Shown piece by piece: positions 1 to 6,302 of a stretch of DNA of 7,004 bases; within the stretch, counting starts at the first letter, position 1; each line of letters begins with the position of its first letter. The DNA is from Adhaeribacter sp. (GTDB taxonomy: Bacteria; Bacteroidota; Bacteroidia; Cytophagales; Hymenobacteraceae). The position numbers and the translations under genes were made by a program. The notes under the pieces are model-generated. The model searched no databases, was not told where the DNA came from, and was given only the letters and a program-made list of their open reading frames with translations. The DNA lies in the NCBI GenBank assembly GCA_028288395.1, contig JAQBNV010000623.1, forward strand, positions 1-7,004, read 5' to 3'.

Positions 1-51
1 GGAAAACCAAAATGGGGCCGAATTATTTAAAAAATATATTTTTTTCAGCAT
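1..51 (-). CDS. Probable N-terminal fragment of the next gene in the operon
   Basis: An ATG at 51-49, 12 bp after the stop of the preceding gene, opens a frame that stays free of stops to the window edge. The 17 visible residues read MLKKIYFLNNSAPFWFS. The basic start followed by a hydrophobic strand and NNS resembles the first beta strand of many glycosyltransferases or other Rossmann-like enzymes, but 17 residues are too few to name a family. The short spacing matches the packing of the rest of the operon. The stretch could be open by chance. Confidence 0.45.
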   Translation of the reverse strand, partial: MLKKIYFLNNSAPFWFS

Positions 52-63
52 CAGCCCGGCAAG

Positions 64-1020
64 TTAAAAGTTTAGCTCATAAATATCGTGGGGCAGGCTC
101 CGGGCGCCATAACTTTCTTTATTCTGAATCAAGCCGGTACTTAAACCATAGGCATCCGGTCCCGGCGAAATGCCAAAGTTCAGGTATTTTTTATCTTCCC
201 GATAGGTATTAATCAGGTGGTTAATAATTAAATCCAGGGCGTGCAATTTCTTACCCGCTTCGCTGGTAGCAATATATTGCAGGTGCACTACCTGGCTGCT
301 AAGATAAATAATGCTGCCGCCAATCATTTCGTGGTTATGATATACCGCCAGCAATTTGATATGCTGCGGAAACTGCCCGGCCAGATAAATTATTTCTTCG
401 GCGGTATGCGTGGGCTGAACCGCGTATTTATTTTCCAGAATTTGTCCGACAAGGTTCATAAAAGTTTTAAAATCCTGCGTTCCCGTTATGGCAAGGCCTG
501 CCTGCCGGGCCTTGGTTAAACTCCATTTCCTGCCTTTGGTGTAGTGAAGTGGCAAACTTAAATCGATACAGGAAGAAAGGCTGCGGTTCTTCAACCGGAA
601 ACCGTGCTGGAAAAGCGCATATTGATCATCCAGCGCCAGCGATTGCTGAAAAATAAAGGGAACGGGCTTGTAAATAAATTTCGTAAACCCGCCAAGTCGC
701 AGGTAATTCAGCAGCGTATCAAAAGTCCGGAGATAGGTATGTATTTTCATCCGCAGTCCAATAATTAAACCGCCAAATGTTAAGCCCTGATGCGAAATAG
801 CCGCCCCTTCCGCTTCGTTCATCGGGAGAATACAAATTAATTGGCCTTCCTGAAAAAAGAGCAAAGAATGGTCGCGGAAACGGTGCTGGTGGTACTCCAG
901 GTAAGTGCGATCGAACAGAAATAATCCATTGATGGCCTGCTGGTTAAACCGGTTCCAGATTTCCCGGTGAGCCGGAAGGTAACGAACAACCTGAACTGAT
1001 TTCTCCTGAATAGCTTGCAC
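64..1020 (-). CDS. FemAB/GNAT-like protein, second and distinct family
   Basis: A 318-residue soluble protein of the FemAB-like, two-lobed GNAT type common in Bacteroidota polysaccharide loci. Recognisable blocks are FLFDRTYLEYHQHRFRDH (34-51), SHQGLTFGGLI (76-86), the basic KGRKWSLTKARQAGL (162-176), HEMIGGSIIYL (230-240), and a final block from LNFGIS (280-285) to NKESYGAR (300-307). The blocks differ from those of the 332-residue acyltransferase at 4814-5812, so the two are not recent duplicates. Acyl transfer to an amino group is the family expectation; the substrate is not known. No ATG exists between the upstream in-frame stop at 1048-1050 and the family core, so GTG at 1020 is taken as start, giving a short unconserved lead before VVRYLP. 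It follows the HTTM gene after about 97 bp, the widest gap here, and is followed 12 bp later by another likely start codon. Confidence 0.8.
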   Translation of the reverse strand: MQAIQEKSVQVVRYLPAHREIWNRFNQQAINGLFLFDRTYLEYHQHRFRDHSLLFFQEGQLICILPMNEAEGAAISHQGLTFGGLIIGLRMKIHTYLRTFDTLLNYLRLGGFTKFIYKPVPFIFQQSLALDDQYALFQHGFRLKNRSLSSCIDLSLPLHYTKGRKWSLTKARQAGLAITGTQDFKTFMNLVGQILENKYAVQPTHTAEEIIYLAGQFPQHIKLLAVYHNHEMIGGSIIYLSSQVVHLQYIATSEAGKKLHALDLIINHLINTYREDKKYLNFGISPGPDAYGLSTGLIQNKESYGARSLPHDIYELNF

Positions 1021-1117
1021 GTGATTAATGTAATTTAAATGACAATATTACGTAGTTATCCGCACAAATTAGAACACTTACGAGCTACAGCTTGCTTTTA
1101 TTCTGGAAAACGTCCGG

Positions 1118-2599
1118 TTATAACCATTCTATCCGGCACTGCCCATCCTCCCAAAATACCTTTCCAATTGTTTCCCAGGGTTGCTGCATTTGCCGGTTCA
1201 AGAAGTCTTTTTCCCAGGTAAGGGGTACCGCTACTTTTTTAACCTGAATCAGGAAAACCGCTTTTTCTAAAAGAATTCCCTGCTGTTGGGCCCAAAAAGC
1301 AGTAAATTTTCTGATGCCATCCTGTAGGTTTCCTGCTTGTGGGTTTGGTCCAGTAACGCGGTCGGTCCATTTAGTACCGATGCGCCCGGTCCCCATTTTA
1401 CCGGGCTGCCCTGTAGAGGTAAATAGGGGCAATCTTAAAATTTTACCGTTTTCTCCTGAATAGCTGATATTAAATATTTGGTTGTAACCAGCCGAATGTT
1501 TATCCAGGAAAATATCGTGGGATACTATTCCCAGGAACTTCTGGTTAATAAAATAAAAAGGTTTAAAAAGGTTTTGGGAAAAATTTACCACCGGCTTTAG
1601 CCCGCTTTTATCAACAAAATGCTGCACTACCGGCGCGGCGAGCATACACATCAATTGCCCCGCTGAAATATAAAGAATAAATAAACCAATCCGGTGGCTT
1701 TTCCGGTTGGTTTCTCCGGTAACGGTAGGACTGACAGGCAGATGCGCGCCAGGTTGTATTCTTTTTATTTTACCTACAGCTTGCCGCAACTTCTGCCAGA
1801 CAGCATCTGGCAGCAAAGGAATATACAGGGCCAGCATCAGCCAGGCAAAATGAGGAATGGGATAGGCAATACAGATACCCAGGTGCAATAAAACACCAAC
1901 TGTAACCAGAAACAACCGGAGTGGCCGGAACCAGATTAGAAAGATAAAAAGAAACTCAAACAAGAGAATACCATAGCCAATAACCCGTACCAGATATTCC
2001 TGATTTAACACCCAGGAAAGATTGACAAGTGCATTTTGCGGCTGGGAACTCGGCAGCCAGAATCCTAAACCCGACAACCACATGGAAGAGCCCAATTTAT
2101 TTACGGCGGAGTCCAGGTAAACCAACCCGATGCCCATGATAACCAGGAGCCAGACATACAGGCCGCTTACCTGATCTGGCAAGGTTATTTCGGGCCTCTG
2201 TTTCTTCCTAAGATAAGCATCCAAAGAGAACCCCGCTGATACCGGCAGCCAAAGCAGCAGGAAATTTACGCTGGTCATCACAAAATCGAAATGATACTTA
2301 AAAGCCGGCATTTGCCAAAGAATAAATACCGAGATTGCATAATTTATCCCTGCTGCGAGGCGGGTGTACCAACCGATTAGCAGGAACCCCAAGGCCAGCG
2401 CCCACAATACCAGCAGGCCAGTTATCAGCGCTGGTGACGTATGAGGCACCTCACTAAAAATAAGTTTCAGGTAGGTAAAAATCTGTTGCACTTCCAGCAG
2501 TAAAACCAAACTATAAGCCATCCGGAAAAAGGCCAGGCTCCAGGCATCTACCGGGCTGGCGTACAGCTGTTTTATCTTTCCGAAATATCCTTTTCCCAT
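1118..2599 (-). CDS. HTTM-domain (vitamin K-dependent gamma-carboxylase-like) membrane protein
   Basis: A 493-residue protein. It opens with a short basic leader, then the HTTM signature SPVDAWSLAFFRMAYSLVLL (15-34). Further hydrophobic segments lie near 59-77, 82-98, 107-120, 147-163, 203-223, 227-246, 250-265 and 304-325. The segment YLDSAVNKLGSSMWLSG (161-177) aligns by eye with the human carboxylase region holding the catalytic lysine, and K168 sits at that place. KYHFDF (101-106) and FSLDAYL (124-130) also fit the family. Residues from about 330 to 493 form a soluble, probably extracytoplasmic, C-terminal domain. Family members are found in bacteria without vitamin K-dependent clotting-type substrates, and their reaction is generally unknown. 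I chose ATG at 2599, 2 bp after the glycosyltransferase stop; the frame stays open to 2698, but that would overlap the upstream gene and add 33 non-family residues. Its operon position suggests a role in glycan modification or export, by inference only. Confidence 0.82.
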   Translation of the reverse strand: MGKGYFGKIKQLYASPVDAWSLAFFRMAYSLVLLLEVQQIFTYLKLIFSEVPHTSPALITGLLVLWALALGFLLIGWYTRLAAGINYAISVFILWQMPAFKYHFDFVMTSVNFLLLWLPVSAGFSLDAYLRKKQRPEITLPDQVSGLYVWLLVIMGIGLVYLDSAVNKLGSSMWLSGLGFWLPSSQPQNALVNLSWVLNQEYLVRVIGYGILLFEFLFIFLIWFRPLRLFLVTVGVLLHLGICIAYPIPHFAWLMLALYIPLLPDAVWQKLRQAVGKIKRIQPGAHLPVSPTVTGETNRKSHRIGLFILYISAGQLMCMLAAPVVQHFVDKSGLKPVVNFSQNLFKPFYFINQKFLGIVSHDIFLDKHSAGYNQIFNISYSGENGKILRLPLFTSTGQPGKMGTGRIGTKWTDRVTGPNPQAGNLQDGIRKFTAFWAQQQGILLEKAVFLIQVKKVAVPLTWEKDFLNRQMQQPWETIGKVFWEDGQCRIEWL

Positions 2600-2601
2600 T
2601 T

Positions 2602-3561
2602 TCAGGATTTGTGATAGACCCAACGGTAATACCATTTCCGGATAAAACCAAGCCTGATTTCCTGCTCCGCCACCCGTTTCAACAGCTGGTAAGGCCAATT
2701 CAGGCTGGTAAGCTCTTCCAGTAGCTTTATTAATAGCCGGGCTTCCAGAAAATTCTGGGTAAACACCGCCTGGCGTAGTTCTGCTTTAACCCGTACCACC
2801 AGGGCTGCTTTTTCGTCTGGGGTCCGGATAAGCTTTTGGGCTTTTCGGCAAATTATAATGGTAGAAGCCAGTTGCTTGTCGCCGGATGTATACAATTTAT
2901 GTGATAAGGAAGCAGTATGGACCCGACGGCGGGTTAATATTTTATCCAGGAAAAAAAATTTAAAATCCTGCGCCGACCGGACCCAGATATCAAAGTCTTC
3001 GTAGGCCAGGGTTTCGTCGTAGCCACCAGCTTTTTCTAATAATGCCCGCCGGAACATAAGCGTAGGTGGACAAAGAAAAGCATGCCGTAAAACAGAAGTA
3101 AAAACGTAACCTGATGGAGTGCGGGAAATAACAGCGCCCTGGGCATTGCGCCGGTAAAAGTAACCGATAGGTTTTGAATTTTCGTCGATCAGTTCGGCAT
3201 CGGTATAAACTACGCCATAGGTTTGATCCAAGGCTTGGAAGGCTTGCACCTGTTCCGCGACCCGCTGGGGTAACAACACATCGTCGGTGGCAAAATCAAT
3301 AATGTATTCGCCGGAAGACAACCGGAAAGCCTCATTAAAGGCGCGGGTATTGCCGGTGTTCTGCCGGTGCCGGATATATTTTATTTCCGGATATTGCGCA
3401 CAATAAACGGCTAGCCACACGGCGCTTTCATCAGTACTGGCATCGTCCACCAGGATTATTTCGAGGTTTGGGTAGGTTTGGTTCCGCACCGAATCCAATG
3501 CCTCCGACAGAAAACGCCGGTGATTATAACAGAGACAAATAACGGATACCAGCGGCTGCAT
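2602..3561 (-). CDS. Glycosyltransferase family 2 (GT-A fold)
   Basis: A 319-residue cytoplasmic or membrane-associated glycosyltransferase. The GT-A nucleotide-binding half is clear: VSVICLCYNHRRFLSEAL (5-22), the SVRNQTYPNLEIILVDDAST stretch with the VDDxSTD motif (38-44), NTGNTRAFNEAF (68-79), and the metal-binding ATDD (91-94) followed by LLPQRV. The acceptor half includes CPPTLMFRR (164-172) and GGYDETLAYEDFDIWVR (179-195), where the ED pair is the usual position of the catalytic base in inverting GT2 enzymes. The remaining roughly 120 residues are helical and basic with no obvious membrane helix; the protein ends WYYRWVYHKS. It should transfer one sugar from a nucleotide donor to the growing lipid-linked unit; donor and linkage cannot be predicted. 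It begins at an ATG sharing a base with the flippase stop and ends 2 bp before the HTTM start. Confidence 0.92.
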   Translation of the reverse strand: MQPLVSVICLCYNHRRFLSEALDSVRNQTYPNLEIILVDDASTDESAVWLAVYCAQYPEIKYIRHRQNTGNTRAFNEAFRLSSGEYIIDFATDDVLLPQRVAEQVQAFQALDQTYGVVYTDAELIDENSKPIGYFYRRNAQGAVISRTPSGYVFTSVLRHAFLCPPTLMFRRALLEKAGGYDETLAYEDFDIWVRSAQDFKFFFLDKILTRRRVHTASLSHKLYTSGDKQLASTIIICRKAQKLIRTPDEKAALVVRVKAELRQAVFTQNFLEARLLIKLLEELTSLNWPYQLLKRVAEQEIRLGFIRKWYYRWVYHKS

Positions 3562-4808
3562 TAGAATATTAGCTTACGAAAAAAGATAAGGTTAAACACC
3601 AGAAACAAAACCATACTGGCACAATGCGCCATTGGAACCCCAACTAAGCCATACCGGTTTACTAACCAAAAGAGAATTGACACATAAATGGCCATCGCCC
3701 CCACCTGCACCGCAATATATAAACGGGTCCGGGCCTGTGCCATCATGAGATAAGATAATATCCAAGCCGACATTTTAAAAAAGTCGCCCAAAACCTGATA
3801 ATCTAACAAGTAAGCTCCGGGTAAAAAATCGGCATTAAATAATAAAATAATAAACCACCGCTGCAAGACGTAAAACACCAACAAGCCCAACCCAATTACC
3901 GGCACCAGACCAAAAAATACCTGCCGCACATACTGCCGGAGTGCCGCCGGCTGCCTTACCAAAGCTGCCACGCGGGGATAATAGATCATACCAATAAGGG
4001 AAGTAAAAAGCACCGTATAATTATCCGATAACTTTACCATGGCCTGCCACAATCCGGTCTGGTATAAATCAAAGCGCTTTATCATCAGGTCGCGCACGTA
4101 AAAACTTAGCAACTTGGTGCAAATAAGCAGCGTTAGCGCCATCAGAATAAATTTACCGATATTCCGGAGCGCCGGCTTATTTAAATCCTGCCACGTCCAA
4201 TAAGCCAGCCAGCCTTGCCTGCTGACGACAATAATAGCAACTACCGCCGTTACGGCCTGGCTGCCGAGATAAAGCAACAATAAATACGGCAGCGACAGCG
4301 GCTTCAGGAACAGCCAAATAAAAAGAATACTACCGGCACTGGTAATCGCAATTAAAATAGTATAAACCCGCAGGGCTTGCCGGGCCAACATAAGCGCTTG
4401 CAGGTAAGCCGCTACGAAGAGCAACAGTAACCCAGCGAAAAAAAGAGCGACCCACGCTATCGCATTCACCGGTTGCAGGAAAGCCCCGAAGAAAAAATTG
4501 TGCTGCCCTAGAAATACGCCAATTACCAGCAGAAAAACAGCTATTTGCCACAAAATACCACTTACAAAATACCGCCGGTAAAGCGCATCCGTGGGCTGTT
4601 TACCCGATAAATACGTTATAATCCCTTGATTTATGCCATCGCTGGGAATAGTAGTAGCCAGGGTTATCAGGTTCTGAAAATGGGCGAGCAGGGTTATGCC
4701 TTGCGGGCCAAATTGCGCCGATATTAATTTATTTATGATTAAAGCACTTAGGGTACGGGAGCCCACCGCCAGCAAGGACCAGAAAGATGATTTGAGAAAA
4801 GAAAACAT
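3561..4808 (-). CDS. Wzx-type O-antigen/polysaccharide flippase (MOP/PST family)
   Basis: This is a 415-residue, highly hydrophobic protein of the length expected for Wzx flippases, with roughly ten to twelve membrane segments along its whole length. Early family features are a serine- and arginine-containing first helix (WSLLAVGSRTLSALIINK), the FGPQGITLLAHFQN loop (33-46) and SDGINQGIITYL (56-67). This pattern resembles WzxE-like O-antigen translocases, which move undecaprenyl-diphosphate-linked oligosaccharide from the cytoplasmic to the periplasmic face of the inner membrane. The C-terminus ends in a basic-hydrophobic FFRKLIF. The start is ATG at 4808, 5 bp after the preceding stop. The stop TAA overlaps the glycosyltransferase ATG by one base (TAATG), so the two are probably translationally coupled. 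The family is well supported; the exact glycan carried cannot be read from sequence. Confidence 0.88.
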   Translation of the reverse strand: MFSFLKSSFWSLLAVGSRTLSALIINKLISAQFGPQGITLLAHFQNLITLATTIPSDGINQGIITYLSGKQPTDALYRRYFVSGILWQIAVFLLVIGVFLGQHNFFFGAFLQPVNAIAWVALFFAGLLLLFVAAYLQALMLARQALRVYTILIAITSAGSILFIWLFLKPLSLPYLLLLYLGSQAVTAVVAIIVVSRQGWLAYWTWQDLNKPALRNIGKFILMALTLLICTKLLSFYVRDLMIKRFDLYQTGLWQAMVKLSDNYTVLFTSLIGMIYYPRVAALVRQPAALRQYVRQVFFGLVPVIGLGLLVFYVLQRWFIILLFNADFLPGAYLLDYQVLGDFFKMSAWILSYLMMAQARTRLYIAVQVGAMAIYVSILFWLVNRYGLVGVPMAHCASMVLFLVFNLIFFRKLIF

Positions 4809-4813
4809 GCGGC

Positions 4814-5812
4814 TTAACTATCGGGCTTGGAGGTAAAGGTAGCCATAACCTTTTGATAAATAAATTGCCGGGCCCGCTTCAGAAATCTCACCGGAAAAGG
4901 TAGATTATTAAAGGTAATCGTATTAAAAGGAGCAGGAGTAGCGCCAAAGCCTTGGTAAAACCGGATTACTGAAGCTGCCGCCGCCGGGCTTTCAAAATCA
5001 AAAATATAGGACTGACCGGCGTATTTTTGAATCATGTAATCAATCATCAGCGAGCGGCCGTGGCGGTTTCGCCCCTCTGCCGAAGCGGCATTGAAAAGGT
5101 AAATAATTTTCTGTCCGTAAATAAAGAATAAACATCCGGCATCGGTTTCGCCGGCTGGCGTTTGGGTGTATAGCAAGGTAGCCAGACCTTTGCCCGCCAG
5201 TATCTCGTAAAGCTGGCTTAACTGAACGTAAGCCGCATCCGAGACACCTCCCCGGATGCGCGATGCAGCATTATTTTTAAAAAGCGCAATCAGGGGATTT
5301 ATATCGTTACTTTCTTTGATTTGCAAACCAGCTTCCAGGCTACGCTTTAAATTATTTTTTCCTTCACGCGTATATTGCCGGTAAATTGTTTCGTAATCTG
5401 GGGTTAAATCCAGGTGATGGGTTTGGTGGCGGTATACTCTTAGATGCCGGATCTCCTCCAACTCGAAGGATAAAAAATTTGCGGTATTAAAACTGTATTT
5501 GCTAATCAAAGCAAATTGCTGTTGCAACCGGGCCAGAAAAGCGCTTGGTTGTGCGGCGTCTGTAACGGCGAAAAAGCCTAACTGCTGGCAAAATAAAGGC
5601 TGTTGCACATAAGATATACCAAAGCGGCGGCTCAAAGGCAACGGCATTACGGCTACATACTGCCCGTGCTGCTCTTCTACCAGCCCCGCCCAACCCGGCG
5701 ACACCACATCCAGGTACCACGACAACGCATAAACCAGCCGCTGCCCCGAAGCCTCAATACAGGCATCCCATTTTGAATAATCTATCTGGTGGTTGGTGAG
5801 GTAACGAAGCAA
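4814..5812 (-). CDS. FemAB/GNAT-type (Acetyltransf_6-like) N-acyltransferase, first of two
   Basis: This 332-residue soluble protein has two-lobed FemAB-like architecture. The N-terminal lobe includes YVAVMPLPLSRRFG (52-65) and YVQQPLFCQQLGFF (68-81). The second lobe opens with YTREGKNNLKRS (147-158), the basic segment typical of Acetyltransf_6/FemAB proteins, and closes with FDFE (271-274) and FYQGFGA (285-291). Proteins of this kind occur widely in Bacteroidota and are annotated as GNAT N-acetyltransferases; transfer of an acyl group to an amine is the expected chemistry, but the substrate is unknown. There is no signal peptide or membrane segment. The start is TTG at 5812: an in-frame stop lies eight codons upstream with no ATG or GTG between, and the resulting MLRYLTNHQID fits the usual N-terminus of relatives. 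It follows the cupin by 32 bp and precedes the flippase by 5 bp, which suggests amino-sugar acylation during repeat-unit synthesis (inference). Confidence 0.8.
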   Translation of the reverse strand: MLRYLTNHQIDYSKWDACIEASGQRLVYALSWYLDVVSPGWAGLVEEQHGQYVAVMPLPLSRRFGISYVQQPLFCQQLGFFAVTDAAQPSAFLARLQQQFALISKYSFNTANFLSFELEEIRHLRVYRHQTHHLDLTPDYETIYRQYTREGKNNLKRSLEAGLQIKESNDINPLIALFKNNAASRIRGGVSDAAYVQLSQLYEILAGKGLATLLYTQTPAGETDAGCLFFIYGQKIIYLFNAASAEGRNRHGRSLMIDYMIQKYAGQSYIFDFESPAAAASVIRFYQGFGATPAPFNTITFNNLPFPVRFLKRARQFIYQKVMATFTSKPDS

Positions 5813-5844
5813 ATTGATATTGCAGGAAAAAGGTTAGGCAAAAA

Positions 5845-6267
5845 TTATCTTGAAGCTAAGCAAATCTGTCGAAATTGAGCATAATCCCGGATATAATCCG
5901 CCTCTTCAAAATCGGTGGAGGCCAGGCAAAGGGCGATAGCGTTGTCTGAGAAGGTAAGCTTTACCCAGGTACGGGCCGGAATAAACAAGCCGGTATCTGA
6001 CTGGTTCAACAGGAACTTGCATTCCCCAGCCAGGCTTTCCAGCGTAACAGCCACTTGCCCCTGCAGCACTACCAACACCTCTTGGGTAGTATGATGGGCA
6101 TGGTGACCGCGTACCTTATTTTCCGGCACCTGTTGCAACCAGAAAATGCGCTTTACCGGAAACGGCAGCTTTTCGGCCAATTGCGTAGATATCAAAAACC
6201 CATCTTCGGAAGAACCGGTTTGGGTAAAATGTATTAAATGGGGTTTATTTGCGGCAGGTGCCCTCAT
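5845..6267 (-). CDS. FdtA/QdtA-family (WxcM-like) cupin, putative dTDP-4-keto-6-deoxyglucose 3,4-ketoisomerase
   Basis: This is a single-domain cupin of about 140 residues, the usual size of the FdtA/QdtA family. Members isomerise dTDP-4-keto-6-deoxy-D-glucose to its 3-keto form, before an aminotransferase makes dTDP-Fuc3N or dTDP-Qui3N, in the cytoplasm. Visible signatures are the VPENKVRGHHAH stretch carrying the RGxHAH pair of active-site histidines, the beta-strand run EVLVVLQGQVAVTL, an FIPARTW turn, and the C-terminal EADYIRDYAQF typical of the family. The start used is ATG at 6267; a TTG immediately before it at 6270 would add one residue. The lysine that usually follows HAH is a histidine here, and the residues before the motif read FWL where many relatives have tyrosines. 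No matching aminotransferase, RmlA or RmlB is in the window. A non-catalytic WxcM-like role or a different nucleotide sugar substrate remains possible. Confidence 0.85.
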   Translation of the reverse strand: MRAPAANKPHLIHFTQTGSSEDGFLISTQLAEKLPFPVKRIFWLQQVPENKVRGHHAHHTTQEVLVVLQGQVAVTLESLAGECKFLLNQSDTGLFIPARTWVKLTFSDNAIALCLASTDFEEADYIRDYAQFRQICLASR

Positions 6268-6302
6268 CAAAAAAGAAAATTTAGCTTGGTTCTTATAATA
6301 TT

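Noticed and set aside
29..44. Perfect AT palindrome (AAAAAATATATTTTTT) after the stop of the last complete gene, possible terminator
   Set aside because: It has no GC stem and lies within codons 3-8 of a likely downstream reading frame starting at 51, so a coding explanation is better.
241..519. Plus-strand open frame of 92 codons
   Set aside because: It lies wholly inside the minus-strand acyltransferase-like gene, has no family resemblance, and is a shadow of that gene's codon pattern.
1039..1221. Plus-strand frame spanning the only larger intergenic gap, possible small divergent gene
   Set aside because: Roughly half overlaps the HTTM gene's end, and the predicted peptide has no recognisable features or start signal.
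2600..2698. N-terminal extension of the HTTM reading frame by 33 residues
   Set aside because: It would overlap the end of the glycosyltransferase gene, and the extra residues do not look like the HTTM family; the ATG at 2599 sits 2 bp after the upstream stop.
4330..4551. Second minus-strand frame inside the flippase gene
   Set aside because: It is an alternative-frame shadow of a strongly supported membrane protein with no features of its own.
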